Assembly (NCBI GenBank): GCA_963753165.1
Contig: CAVWBP010000008.1
Coordinates: 62,001 to 126,000, forward strand
Length of the DNA: 64,000 nt
Source: JAKLQR01 sp963753165
Lineage (GTDB): Bacteria > Nitrospirota > Thermodesulfovibrionia > Thermodesulfovibrionales > SM23-35
Direction: 5' to 3'
The notes below the pieces were generated by a model, which searched no databases, had not been told where the DNA came from, and worked only from the letters and a program-made list of their open reading frames with translations. Positions 45,509-54,079 of this stretch are shown here, piece by piece; within the stretch, counting starts at the first letter, position 1, and every line of letters starts with the position of its first letter. Position numbers and translations under genes: made by a program.

Positions 45509-45871
45509 TTGGCTGAGAGCAGAAGAGAGGCAAGAGAGAGACGCCACAAGAGAATCAGGAAAAAAATATCGGGAACTCCGGCAAGGCCGCGCCTTACTGT
45601 TTACCGGAGCCTGAATCATATATATGCACAGATTGTTGATGATTTAAAAGGGCAGACACTTGCAACTGCGTCGAGCCTTGATAAGGAATTCAGGGACATA
45701 GCGCACCATAAGGGCAATGTAAAAACCGCAAAACTGGTTGGCGAACTGGTTGCAAAAAGAGCCCTCGAAAAAGGAATAAAGAAGGTAGTGCTCGACAAAG
45801 GCGGATACCTTTACCATGGCACCATTAAGGCGCTGGCAGACGCAAGCAGGGAAGCTGGTTTAGAGTTCTAA
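45509..45871 (+). CDS. rplR: ribosomal protein uL18
   Basis: 120 residues, 5S rRNA-binding. Starts AESRREARERRHKRIRKK and has GTPARPRLTVYRSLNHIYAQ, GELVAKRALEKGIKKVVLD. TTG 45509 is preferred, five bases after GGAGGG; an upstream in-frame TTG at 45497 overlaps that site. Confidence 0.96.
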   Translation: MAESRREARERRHKRIRKKISGTPARPRLTVYRSLNHIYAQIVDDLKGQTLATASSLDKEFRDIAHHKGNVKTAKLVGELVAKRALEKGIKKVVLDKGGYLYHGTIKALADASREAGLEF

Positions 45872-45948
45872 CCGGGTTAGGATAACGTCGGGTGTTTCAA
45901 CACTGACGACGGATGACAAAATAAGCAAACGGCAGTTAGGGAGGTTAT

Positions 45949-46455
45949 GTGGAGAAGATTGATCCAGAAGGGTTGACCTTAAGAGACAAGGTGGTCTATA
46001 TAAACAGGGTTGCAAAGGTGGTCAAGGGCGGAAGACGGTTTTCGTTCACTGCTCTTGTTGTTGTCGGAGACGGTGAGGGGACTGTTGGTATCGGGAAGGG
46101 GAAAGCATCGGAAGTCCCGGAAGCCATACGCAAAGCGGTGGAACAGGCAAAGAAATCCCTTGCACGGTTTCCCCTTATAGAGGGTACCATACCGCACAGG
46201 ATTATAGGCAGGTTTGGCGCAGGGACCGTAGTAATCAACCCCGCATCAAAGGGCACCGGTATTATTGCAGGGGGGGCGGTCAGGGCTATTCTTGAAGTCG
46301 CAGGGGTGCAGAATGTCGTTGCAAAATCTCTCCGCAGTCATAATCCTTTCAATTCGCTCAAAGCGACACTGAATGGACTTATGAACCTCAAGAACTCTGA
46401 TGCAGTCATGAAACTCAGGGGCAAAGCTGAAGAAGAGTCCCAGGAGGTAGCATGA
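45949..46455 (+). CDS. rpsE: ribosomal protein uS5
   Basis: 168 residues; RDKVVYINRVAKVVKGGRRF, GIGKGKASEVPEAIRKAVEQ and AKSLRSHNPFNSLKATLNGL. GTG start with GGGAGGTT upstream. rplO begins inside its stop (ATGA overlap): no rpmD lies between as it would in most bacteria. Confidence 0.98.
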   Translation: MEKIDPEGLTLRDKVVYINRVAKVVKGGRRFSFTALVVVGDGEGTVGIGKGKASEVPEAIRKAVEQAKKSLARFPLIEGTIPHRIIGRFGAGTVVINPASKGTGIIAGGAVRAILEVAGVQNVVAKSLRSHNPFNSLKATLNGLMNLKNSDAVMKLRGKAEEESQEVA

Positions 46456-46892
46456 GAATAGAAGATTTAAAACCCACTCCCGGGAGCAGAAAAAGGAATA
46501 AGAGGGTCGGCCGCGGTATCGGTTCCGGCCATGGCAAGACTTCGTGTAAAGGCCATAAAGGCCAAAAAGCCCGTTCAGGCGGAACAAAAGGCCCCGGGTT
46601 CGAAGGCGGACAGATGCCGCTTCAGAGAAGGCTTCCCAAGAGAGGATTCAAAAACCGCTTCAGGACGGAATATGCGGTGATCAATCTCAAGGACATTATG
46701 CACATAGAAGGCCTGGAAATCATTACTGCAGAGGCCCTCAAGGACAGAGGCGTTCTCAAGGATTTAAAGGACGGGCTTAAAGTGCTCGGCGAGGGAGAGA
46801 TAACCCGGCCATTGACGATAAAGGCCGACGCCTTTAGTGCTTCTGCCCTGGAAAAAATAGCAGCAGCCGGCGGTAAGGCAGAAGTAGTTTAA
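46452..46892 (+). CDS. rplO: ribosomal protein uL15
   Basis: 146 residues: GRGIGSGHGKTSCKGHKGQK, FEGGQMPLQRRLPKRGFKN and a C-terminal beta-alpha fold. CCAGGAGGTAGC sits at the rpsE end and drives its start. Confidence 0.98.
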   Translation: MRIEDLKPTPGSRKRNKRVGRGIGSGHGKTSCKGHKGQKARSGGTKGPGFEGGQMPLQRRLPKRGFKNRFRTEYAVINLKDIMHIEGLEIITAEALKDRGVLKDLKDGLKVLGEGEITRPLTIKADAFSASALEKIAAAGGKAEVV

Positions 46893-46944
46893 TCACAGAA
46901 ATCATACTTTTAAGGAATACACCTAATTCATTTGAGATATATTT

Positions 46945-48255
46945 ATGGGTATAATATCGAGCTTTCAGAATATATTTAAGATTCCGGAACTAAAAAACAG
47001 GGTCTTGTTTACCCTTGCCCTCCTTGCCGTGTATCGCATAGGCGCTCACATCCCAACCCCGGGGATCAACGGGGAGGCGCTGAGTGAATTCCTTGCCCAA
47101 AGCGGAGCCAGTGCACTGATGGGATTTTTTGACATGTTTTCGGGTGGCGCATTATCGAGGGTGACCATTTTTGCCCTCGGGATTATGCCATATATCAGCG
47201 CATCTATTATCCTTCAGTTACTTACCGTCGTAATCCCTGCCATAGGAAAGATTGCAAAAGAGGGGGAGGCAGGCAGGAAAAAGATCGTAAGATACACGAG
47301 ATATGGAACAATAGTTATCAGCGTGATTCAGTCATTTGGCATTGCAGTGGGGCTGGAGAGCATGCAGAACGGTGCATTTATTCAGAACCCGGGATGGTCA
47401 TTCAGGCTGTTAACCATGATTACCCTGACTTCAGGGACGGCCTTTATTATGTGGCTTGGAGAGCAGATCACCGAGAGGGGGATCGGGAACGGTATCTCGC
47501 TCATCATTTTCGCGGGAATAGTCGCCCGTTTCCCGAGTGCAATCATCACCACAGTCAGGCTCCTGCAGGCCGGTGAACTCTCTATATTCTTTGTCGTCTT
47601 TCTTGTTGTAATGATGATTGCTGTTGTTGGGGCAATCATCTATATGGAGAGGGGGCAGCGAAAAATACCTGTTCAATATGCCAAGCGGGTCGTCGGCCGG
47701 AAGGTCTACGGAGGCCAGAGTACCCATCTGCCCCTCAAGATTAATACTGCAGGCGTTATCCCGCCGATTTTTGCCTCATCCATAATCATGTTCCCGGCAA
47801 CAGTCGCAGGATTCATCGCGATCCCATGGGTCCAGGCTGTCGCGCGTCAACTCTCACCAGGGACGGTGTTATATACAATGCTTTATGTGGGAATGATCAT
47901 ATTCTTTGCGTTTTTCTATACCGCGATTATTTTCAATCCTGTTGATATCGCTGATAATCTCAAAAAGTACGGGGGATATATACCGGGGATAAGGCCGGGC
48001 CAGAAGACATCTGAATACATTTACAAGGTGCTGTCCCGTCTGACCTTTGTAGGGGCTTTTTACCTCGCTGCGGTATGTATTATCCCGGAGATTCTTATAG
48101 GAAGGTTCAATGTGCCGTTCTATTTCGGAGGAACTTCTCTCCTGATCGCAGTGGGCGTCGCACTCGATACGGTTTCGCAGATAGAGTCGCATCTTATTAC
48201 CCGTTCTTATGAAGGTTTCCTGAAAAAAGGCAGGATTAAGGGCAGGAAGGGGTAA
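46945..48255 (+). CDS. secY: preprotein translocase subunit SecY
   Basis: Central channel of the Sec machine in the inner membrane, 436 residues, ten transmembrane helices. Marks: FKIPELKNRVLFTLALLAVY, AHIPTPGINGEAL, GIMPYISASIILQLL, GEQITERGIGNGISLIIFAG and GKVYGGQSTHLPLKIN (read RKVYGGQSTHLPLKIN). The cytoplasmic ribosome-binding loops are normal. Followed at 41 bp by map; no adk between. Confidence 0.98.
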   Translation: MGIISSFQNIFKIPELKNRVLFTLALLAVYRIGAHIPTPGINGEALSEFLAQSGASALMGFFDMFSGGALSRVTIFALGIMPYISASIILQLLTVVIPAIGKIAKEGEAGRKKIVRYTRYGTIVISVIQSFGIAVGLESMQNGAFIQNPGWSFRLLTMITLTSGTAFIMWLGEQITERGIGNGISLIIFAGIVARFPSAIITTVRLLQAGELSIFFVVFLVVMMIAVVGAIIYMERGQRKIPVQYAKRVVGRKVYGGQSTHLPLKINTAGVIPPIFASSIIMFPATVAGFIAIPWVQAVARQLSPGTVLYTMLYVGMIIFFAFFYTAIIFNPVDIADNLKKYGGYIPGIRPGQKTSEYIYKVLSRLTFVGAFYLAAVCIIPEILIGRFNVPFYFGGTSLLIAVGVALDTVSQIESHLITRSYEGFLKKGRIKGRKG

Positions 48256-48296
48256 CCCTTTCGCATTTATATGCACTATGCCCAGTATTTCCATAG

Positions 48297-49046
48297 ATGA
48301 TTATTTTGAAATCTCCGGAAGAAATAGAAACGATGGCTCAGGCATGCAGTATTGTTGCAAAGACGCTTGATTACGTGGGGAATATGATAAAACCGGGTAT
48401 TACTACAGGGCAGATCGAACAGGTTGCAGAGGAATATATAAAATCGAACAACGCAACGCCTGCGTTCAAGGGCTATCGTGGTTATCCGGCAAGTATCTGC
48501 GCCTCGGTAAACAATGAGGTCATACACGGGATCCCTTCAGACAGAGTGCTCGAAGAAGGAGATATTCTCGGTGTCGACCTCGGAGTGTATAAGGGTGGTT
48601 TTTATGGAGACGCTGCATACACATTCCCTGTCGGGAAAACAGAGCCTGAAACAGAGAGGTTGTTAAGGGTTGCAGAAGCAGCCCTGTATATCGGTATTGA
48701 AAATGCATTGCCACATAAACGGATATCTGATATATCATGTGCGATCCAGAGTTATGTCGAATCGCATGGGTTCGCTGTGGTCAGGGCATTTGTCGGCCAT
48801 GGAATCGGGAGAAGCCTGCATGAGGACCCCCAGGTCCCTAATTTCGGGCAGCCGGGCCGTGGACCCCGGATGAGGCCGGGTATGGCCCTTGCTATAGAGC
48901 CTATGGTGAATGCGGGAGGGTACGAGGTTGTCGTGCTGAATGACGGATGGACCGCGGTAACGATGGACGGAAAATTGTCAGCACATTTTGAACATACAAT
49001 TGCCGTAACAGAGAATCAACCAAGAATCTTGACGCGATTAAATTAA
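48297..49046 (+). CDS. map: methionine aminopeptidase type I
   Basis: Removes initiator methionine. 249 residues with HGIPSDRVLEEGDILGVDLG, YGDAAYTFPVGK, HGIGRSLHEDPQVPNFG, AIEPMVNAGG and SAHFEHTIAVTEN: the metal ligands D, D, H, E, E are all in place. No N-terminal zinc-finger extension. The start has no clear Shine-Dalgarno. Confidence 0.98.
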   Translation: MIILKSPEEIETMAQACSIVAKTLDYVGNMIKPGITTGQIEQVAEEYIKSNNATPAFKGYRGYPASICASVNNEVIHGIPSDRVLEEGDILGVDLGVYKGGFYGDAAYTFPVGKTEPETERLLRVAEAALYIGIENALPHKRISDISCAIQSYVESHGFAVVRAFVGHGIGRSLHEDPQVPNFGQPGRGPRMRPGMALAIEPMVNAGGYEVVVLNDGWTAVTMDGKLSAHFEHTIAVTENQPRILTRLN

Positions 49047-49067
49047 AAGGAGTATACTATTTAGCTA

Positions 49068-49286
49068 ATGCCAAAAGAAGACAGTATAGAGGTTGAGGGC
49101 AAGATTATTGAGACCTTGCCGAATGCTATGTTCAAGGTTGAGCTTGAGAACGGGCAGATTGTCCTTGCCTATGTTTCGGGAAAGATGAGGATGCACTTTA
49201 TAAAGATATTGCCTGGTGACAGAGTAACCGTTGAATTGTCGCCATATGACCTGACGAAGGGAAGAATTACTTACCGGTTTAAATAA
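49068..49286 (+). CDS. infA: translation initiation factor IF-1
   Basis: 72-residue S1-like OB fold: KEDSIEVEGKIIETLPNAMF, KMRMHFIKILPGDRVTVEL and SPYDLTKGRITYRFK. Normal length. It lies 21 bp after map and is followed by rpmJ. Confidence 0.99.
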   Translation: MPKEDSIEVEGKIIETLPNAMFKVELENGQIVLAYVSGKMRMHFIKILPGDRVTVELSPYDLTKGRITYRFK

Positions 49287-49303
49287 ACTGACAAGAGGGT
49301 GTG

Positions 49304-49417
49304 ATGAAAGTACGTTCTTCGGTAAAACCGATGTGTGCGAAATGCAAGATAGTGAAGAGAAAGGGTATAATACGGGTTATTTGCGAGAACCCGAGACATA
49401 AACAGAGGCAGGGATGA
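49304..49417 (+). CDS. rpmJ: ribosomal protein bL36
   Basis: 37-residue zinc protein, too short for many ORF filters. It reads KVRSSVKPMCAKCKIVKRKG then IIRVICENPRHKQRQG, with Cys 11, 14, 27 and His 32 as zinc ligands. AGAGGGTG precedes the ATG. It lies 17 bp after infA and 88 bp before rpsM. Confidence 0.97.
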   Translation: MKVRSSVKPMCAKCKIVKRKGIIRVICENPRHKQRQG

Positions 49418-49436
49418 TACTCTGCATGACGTGAGT

Positions 49437-49467
49437 AGTTCCGAGTGACAGGAGAGTGCTCGGAACT
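49437..49467 (+). promoter_or_regulatory. hairpin upstream of rpsM, possible alpha-operon leader
   Basis: AGTTCCGAG pairs perfectly with CTCGGAACT over nine base pairs with a 13-base loop, between rpmJ and rpsM. No T-run follows, so it is not an intrinsic terminator. In Gammaproteobacteria the S4 protein represses rpsM through a leader structure at this location; a comparable RNA control site is possible here. Confidence 0.4.
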
Positions 49468-49505
49468 TCAACTGAGAACCTTTAAATTCGAAGAGGAGAA
49501 GGAAG

Positions 49506-49880
49506 TTGGCAAGAATCGCGGGAGTTGATTTACCCAAAAATGAGCGGATAGAAATCGGGCTGACAAGGATTTTCGGAGTCGGCAGGGCGCTTTCCCAGAA
49601 AATACTGTCTGAGATCCGTATGAACCCGAACATGCGGGTGAAGGACCTTACCGATGAAGATATTGTCAAAATAAGAACTGTGCTCGAGAGAGACTACAGA
49701 GTCGAAGGTGACCTGAGAAGGGATATTTCGCTGGCAGTCAAGAGACTTGTAGATACCGGAAGCTACAGGGGGATGAGGCACCGTTCAGGCCTTCCTGTCA
49801 GAGGACAGAGAACGAAAACAAACGCGCGAACACGCAAGGGCCCAAGAAAAGCCGTTATGGGTAAAAAGAAAGAGGCGTAA
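49506..49880 (+). CDS. rpsM: ribosomal protein uS13
   Basis: 124 residues: ARIAGVDLPKNERIEIGLTR, GIGRAL-type helix (FGVGRALSQKIL), RGMRHRSGLPVRGQRTKTNA. TTG start at 49506, with GAGGAGAAGG upstream. First of the alpha block (S13, S11, S4, RpoA, L17). Confidence 0.98.
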   Translation: MARIAGVDLPKNERIEIGLTRIFGVGRALSQKILSEIRMNPNMRVKDLTDEDIVKIRTVLERDYRVEGDLRRDISLAVKRLVDTGSYRGMRHRSGLPVRGQRTKTNARTRKGPRKAVMGKKKEA

Positions 49881-49883
49881 CAA

Positions 49884-50270
49884 ATGGCTCAGAGAAAGAA
49901 AGGCGTTAAAAAGGAAAAAAGGAATATCAGCTTTGGAGCAGCACATATTCAGGCTACTTTTAACAATACCATCATTACGATTACCGACCCCAAGGGCGAT
50001 GTGGTCGCTTGGGCAAGTGCCGGGAATCTGGGGTTCAAAGGATCAAGAAAAGGAACTCCCTACGCAGCGCAGATGGCTGCTTCAGCAGCGGCAAAAAAGG
50101 CGATGGATGTTGGCATGAAACAGGTGGATATTTTCGTGAAAGGTCCGGGTTCGGGCCGAGAATCGGCAATAAGGGCGCTTCAGGCAACCGGCCTCGAAAT
50201 TAATCTCATCAAGGATGTGACGCCTGTTCCGCACAACGGATGCAGACCTCCAAAGAGGAGGAGGGTATAG
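49884..50270 (+). CDS. rpsK: ribosomal protein uS11
   Basis: 128 residues with ISFGAAHIQATFNNTIITIT, AWASAGNLGFKGSRKGTPYA and DVTPVPHNGCRPPKRRRV. Platform protein lining the mRNA path. Lies three bases after rpsM. Confidence 0.99.
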   Translation: MAQRKKGVKKEKRNISFGAAHIQATFNNTIITITDPKGDVVAWASAGNLGFKGSRKGTPYAAQMAASAAAKKAMDVGMKQVDIFVKGPGSGRESAIRALQATGLEINLIKDVTPVPHNGCRPPKRRRV

Positions 50271-50271
50271 C

Positions 50272-50898
50272 ATGGCAAGATATATAGGAGCGTTATGCAG
50301 GATTTGCAGAAGAGAAGGAGAAAAACTGTTTCTGAAAGGGGACCGGTGTTATACCGAAAAATGCGCTGTCGAGAGACGGAAGTATCCTCCCGGTGAACAC
50401 GGACAGGGATTTAAGAAATTATCTGATTACGGCATACAACTGCGTGAAAAACAGAAGCTCAGAAAGATGTACGGGGTTCTCGAGAGACAGTTCAGGAGAT
50501 ATTTTCATGCGGCGGAGAGAAAGAAAGGCGTTACCGGTGAGGTCCTCCTGCAGCTTATTGAGAGCCGCCTTGACACTATGGTATTCCGCATGGGGTTTGC
50601 TCCCAACAGACGGAGAGCACGTCAGATTGTCGGGCATGGCCATATCCAGGTCAACGGCAGGGCAACCAATCTCCCTTCCTATCAGGTGAAAAAAGGTGAT
50701 GTGATTGAAGTGAAGGCAGCAAGCAGGGATATCCCTGAAATTGTAGACAGTCTTTCAAAAAGTGAATACAGGGGAATTCCCGGTTGGGTTGAAGTTGACA
50801 ATGCAAGTTTCAAGGGGAAGGTTGTACATATTCCATCCCGTGACGAGATTCAACTGCCTGTGCAGGAACAACTCGTGGTTGAATTGTATTCTAAATGA
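50272..50898 (+). CDS. rpsD: ribosomal protein uS4, zinc-binding type
   Basis: 208 residues with S4 domain ESRLDTMVFRMGFAPNRRRA and GHIQVNGRATNLPSYQVKKG. The N-terminus has four cysteines (9, 12, 26 and 31: CRIC and CYTEKC) as in zinc-containing S4. A 191-bp gap follows before rpoA, with no gene or terminator seen in it. Confidence 0.99.
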   Translation: MARYIGALCRICRREGEKLFLKGDRCYTEKCAVERRKYPPGEHGQGFKKLSDYGIQLREKQKLRKMYGVLERQFRRYFHAAERKKGVTGEVLLQLIESRLDTMVFRMGFAPNRRRARQIVGHGHIQVNGRATNLPSYQVKKGDVIEVKAASRDIPEIVDSLSKSEYRGIPGWVEVDNASFKGKVVHIPSRDEIQLPVQEQLVVELYSK

Positions 50899-51089
50899 GA
50901 ATAAACCTCTCGTTACGACACGTATAAGAAACAGTGAAATTTAATGATAAGAACGAAATTCCAGACACCGGCAAAAGCAGAAACCCATAACCGGCATTCA
51001 GCAACAGAGAGGGAAATCCCCTTGAATCTGTGCGGCATTGGTTTTTGCGATTTCGAAAAAAGTGTGCTGGGGTTGTTTGAGGAGGCCTT

Positions 51090-52142
51090 ATGGATCTGAA
51101 GAAAATAGGCTTTCAGCTTCCGGATTCAGTTGGATTTGACGAAGAAACACTGACTGATGAGTATGGAAAACTCATAGCTGAGCCTCTGGAGCGCGGGTTT
51201 GGGACCACCCTGGGAAATGCACTGAGGAGGGTATTGCTTTCCTCTATTGAGGGTTCTGCGATTACTGCGGTTAAGATACCTGGAGCGCTCCATGAATTTT
51301 CGACAATAAAAGGCATAAAAGAAGATGTTGTCGATATTGTGCTGAATATCAAGAAAATCAGAGTGAAGCTCTATTCAAGCGAGAAGAAGATTGCAACGAT
51401 TAAAGTGAAGGGCCCGAAGGTAGTGACGGGTGCGGATATTCACAGCGACGGGACCTTTATGGTGTTAAATCCCGATCAGGTAATCGCAACTGTTGATAAA
51501 GATGCAACGTTCGAAGCAGAGATGTACCTGAAGAAGGGGAAGGGATATGTATCTGCAGAACTCCATAAAGAAGAGGACCTGCCGATAAACGTCATTGCGG
51601 TCGACTCTGTTTTTACCCCGATAAAGAAGGTCACTTTTATCGTAGAAAAGGCCCGGGTTGGGCGGGCAACGGATTATGACCGGTTAGTTATGGAGATATG
51701 GACTGACGGAGGAGTAACACCGGAAAAAGCGGTTTCACTGGCAGCGGCGATTCTCATCGAGCATATGAATCTCTTTCTGCTGGAGGATGAGGATTTAGAG
51801 GAAGAAGGTATTTCAGCAGAACAGCCTGATTATAGTGACGCAGCCACCGAGGATCCTATCTTCAATGCAAACCTCCTCAAGAGTGTCGATGAACTCGAAC
51901 TTTCCGTAAGGTCTTACAATTGTCTCAAGAATGCGAATATTAAAACTATTGCTGACCTTGTTCAGAAGACGGAACAGGAGATGCTCAGAACGAAAAATTT
52001 TGGCCGCAAGTCTCTCAATGAAATCAAGGAGATATTGCACGGAATGGGACTTCGTCTCGGCATGAGAGTTGACCTGGATGCTCTGAACAGAGAGGTAGTT
52101 TTACATGGCGGAGGTGTAGATAAAGATGCGACACAGAGTTGA
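51090..52142 (+). CDS. rpoA: RNA polymerase alpha subunit
   Basis: 350 residues. N-terminal dimer/assembly domain with EPLERGFGTTLGNALRRVLL and GAVTAVKIPG-like loop (read AITAVKIPG); C-terminal domain with SVDELELSVRSYNCLKNANI and KNFGRKSLNEIKEIL that bind UP elements and activators. GAGGAGG precedes the ATG. Its last 17 bases overlap rplQ. Confidence 0.99.
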   Translation: MDLKKIGFQLPDSVGFDEETLTDEYGKLIAEPLERGFGTTLGNALRRVLLSSIEGSAITAVKIPGALHEFSTIKGIKEDVVDIVLNIKKIRVKLYSSEKKIATIKVKGPKVVTGADIHSDGTFMVLNPDQVIATVDKDATFEAEMYLKKGKGYVSAELHKEEDLPINVIAVDSVFTPIKKVTFIVEKARVGRATDYDRLVMEIWTDGGVTPEKAVSLAAAILIEHMNLFLLEDEDLEEEGISAEQPDYSDAATEDPIFNANLLKSVDELELSVRSYNCLKNANIKTIADLVQKTEQEMLRTKNFGRKSLNEIKEILHGMGLRLGMRVDLDALNREVVLHGGGVDKDATQS

Positions 52143-52536
52143 TGGCAGATTATTCGGGAGAACCGCAAATCAGCGGAAAGCGCTCTTGCGGGGACTCGTG
52201 AATTCGTTGATTGAGCACCAGAGGATAGAAACCACTGTTGCAAAAGCAAAGGAAGTAAAGAAGATAGCCGAAAAAATGGTGACTCTTGGAATCAGGGGTG
52301 ATCTCCATGCAAAACGACTTGCCTTTGCATACCTCTCGAACAGGACTTCCCTTGCAAAGCTTTTTGGAGAAATCGCCCCCCGGTTTTCGGGGCGGAACGG
52401 CGGATACCTCAGGATCATGCATACAAGGAACCGGGTCAACGACTCTGCTCCCATGGCGGTGATCGAGTTTATTGACTACGGAGCATTGAGAAAGACAGAA
52501 GAAGCAAACGCAGAGAAGAAAGAGCAAGAAAAATAA
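52126..52536 (+). CDS. rplQ: ribosomal protein bL17
   Basis: 136 residues: RHRVDGRLFGRTANQRKALL, EHQRIETTVAKAKEVKKIAE, FSGRNGGYLRIMHTRNRVND. GGAGGTG lies inside the rpoA end. Slightly charged extension (KKEQEK) at the C-terminus. Last gene of the ribosomal run before a strong terminator. Confidence 0.98.
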   Translation: MRHRVDGRLFGRTANQRKALLRGLVNSLIEHQRIETTVAKAKEVKKIAEKMVTLGIRGDLHAKRLAFAYLSNRTSLAKLFGEIAPRFSGRNGGYLRIMHTRNRVNDSAPMAVIEFIDYGALRKTEEANAEKKEQEK

Positions 52537-52564
52537 CAGGCGTTCCCATGGAACTGCCTGAGAG

Positions 52565-52606
52565 ATGAGAAGCGATGAACAGAAGTTCATTCCTTCTCAT
52601 TTTTTA
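52565..52606 (+). terminator. intrinsic terminator of the ribosomal/alpha operon
   Basis: ATGAGAAG pairs with CTTCTCAT and inside it GATGAAC pairs with GTTCATT around loop AGAA, giving a long stem at 52565-52600, followed directly by T5 on the plus strand. Position, 28 bp after the rplQ stop, is ideal. The minus strand has no T-run, so it works one way. Confidence 0.88.
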
Positions 52607-52613
52607 ATTCTGG

Positions 52614-52964
52614 TTACACTTCAAAGGCATCCTTGATATGTTCAATTTCGGAGGGGCCATTTTTTCTGAGGATGATACTGAGCACATCGAACCGCGCGGG
52701 TGATTCTATCCTCTTTTTTTTCATATAAAGCAGCGCGAGGTTTTTTAATTTGTGTTGTTTTTTTGCATGGACCGATTCGAACGGGTAACCGAATGAGACG
52801 TCGGTTCTTGTCTTGACTTCAACAAAAACTGTGATGTCCCTGTCTTTTGCAATAATATCGATTTCTCCGATTGGCGTCTTATAATTCCGCTCGATTATCC
52901 GGTACCCTTTTTTCTTGAGAAAATGTGACGCCAGTTCCTCACCGCTCGTGCCAAGCGCTTTCAC
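52614..52964 (-). CDS. YraN family (UPF0102) putative endonuclease
   Basis: 116 residues with a restriction-endonuclease-like fold: GTSGEELASHFLKKKGYRI, NYKTPIGEIDIIAKDRD and VFVEVKTRTDVSFGYP, giving the E-x9-D-x-EVK catalytic set. Function is not settled. Its start overlaps the upstream Toprim gene by four bases, so the two are one transcript. Confidence 0.9.
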   Translation of the reverse strand: MKALGTSGEELASHFLKKKGYRIIERNYKTPIGEIDIIAKDRDITVFVEVKTRTDVSFGYPFESVHAKKQHKLKNLALLYMKKKRIESPARFDVLSIILRKNGPSEIEHIKDAFEV

Positions 52965-53434
52965 TGATCGACCGAAAGGTCCTCTATTGAAAAGGGAGTG
53001 ATTCTGGGGCTATCGCTTCCCTGAAGCCTCATGATGAGTTTTGGGAGCCCTTCGATAGCATGGATATCTTTTTGACAGAGGATTTTGAGGATATCCCTGA
53101 AAGAAGCAAACTCTTCCCAGTGTCCTGTAAGGTTTTCCGAAAGAGTACGATACAGAGTATCTCCTGTCCTGTCCCAGTCGAGGAGCAGGATAACTTTCTC
53201 AAACCGGCTTTTTATATCATCACAGAATTCATAGAGGTTCTTTCCGTTGTGAAGAGTAACGATGTTTCCCTCGAGGCCGAGAGACCGGAGCGCTGATGTA
53301 TCTTTTTTCCCTTCTACAATCACAGGAGTGTCCCTGTTGACCTCGTGGAGGTCTTCGATGATCTCCAGGAGCCTGTTCACTCTTTCGATATCGTCAGCAG
53401 AAGGGGTATTCCTGTCCGTATTTATCATATTCAT
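52961..53434 (-). CDS. Toprim-domain protein (RNase M5-like)
   Basis: About 157 residues with a Toprim core: PVIVEGKKDTSALRSLGLEG carries the catalytic glutamate and LLLDWDRTGDTLYRTL the DxD-like pair. This layout resembles ribonuclease M5 and small Toprim proteins of Archaea. ATG 53434 is a conservative start (next ATG 53428); longer readings upstream look non-coding and run into the pilB region. It is a probable RNA- or DNA-cleaving enzyme, and its pairing with YraN suggests nucleic-acid processing. The specific substrate is inferred only. Confidence 0.75.
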   Translation of the reverse strand: MNMINTDRNTPSADDIERVNRLLEIIEDLHEVNRDTPVIVEGKKDTSALRSLGLEGNIVTLHNGKNLYEFCDDIKSRFEKVILLLDWDRTGDTLYRTLSENLTGHWEEFASFRDILKILCQKDIHAIEGLPKLIMRLQGSDSPRITPFSIEDLSVDQ

Positions 53435-53588
53435 TCTTATCTTACATAATGGAGAATGTGATTTACAAATAATGATTAAAAAATGGACGAAATTTGCTAT
53501 TATAATTGATAAAATACCTATATCCAGAAGGCTAGATATGCATGTCTGTTTTGTTGACAGGAAGGGATTTTTTCTATATGGTTGAAAC

Positions 53589-54079
53589 ATGGCAACGAAA
53601 TTAGGGCAGTTACTGGTAACGGGGAACATAATCACTGAGGAGCAGTTAAGGGAGGCGGTTGGTCTTCAGCGCCGGGAAGGGGGGAGGCTGGGGACGAACC
53701 TGATCAAGCTGGGGTATTTGACGGAAGACAAGCTGGTGACGTTTTTGAGCAAGCAGTGGGGAGTTCCGGCGATCAACCTTTCCGATTACAAGATAGACCC
53801 TTCGGTGTTAAAGCTGGTTCCTCTTGAGATTGCGCGGAAATATCTGATCATCCCTGTAGCGAGAGTGGGCGCTACGCTGACGATAGCGATGGCCGATCCG
53901 TCGAATGTATTTGTGATAGACGACGTGAAGTTTATGACGGGGTATAATGTTGAGGTAGTGGTAGCCGGTGAATCGTCGGTGCTGCAGGCGATATCGACCT
54001 ATTACCGGGGAAGCGGCGAGGCGCTGGTTACGACGAAGAAGGCGGCATCGACGAAGTCCCTCCAGGCAAAAGACTATAC
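53589..54079 (+). repeat. near-identical 5' segment of pilB copy 1 (pair with 55459-55949)
   Basis: By eye about eight differences over roughly 487 bases with the matching segment of copy 2, then divergence to clearly lower identity. Distance between copies is 1870 bases. Confidence 0.9.

Noticed and set aside
50899..51089. Gap between rpsD and rpoA considered for a small gene or terminator
   Set aside because: No frame with a start signal and no hairpin with T-run was seen; only the rpoA ribosome site is clear.
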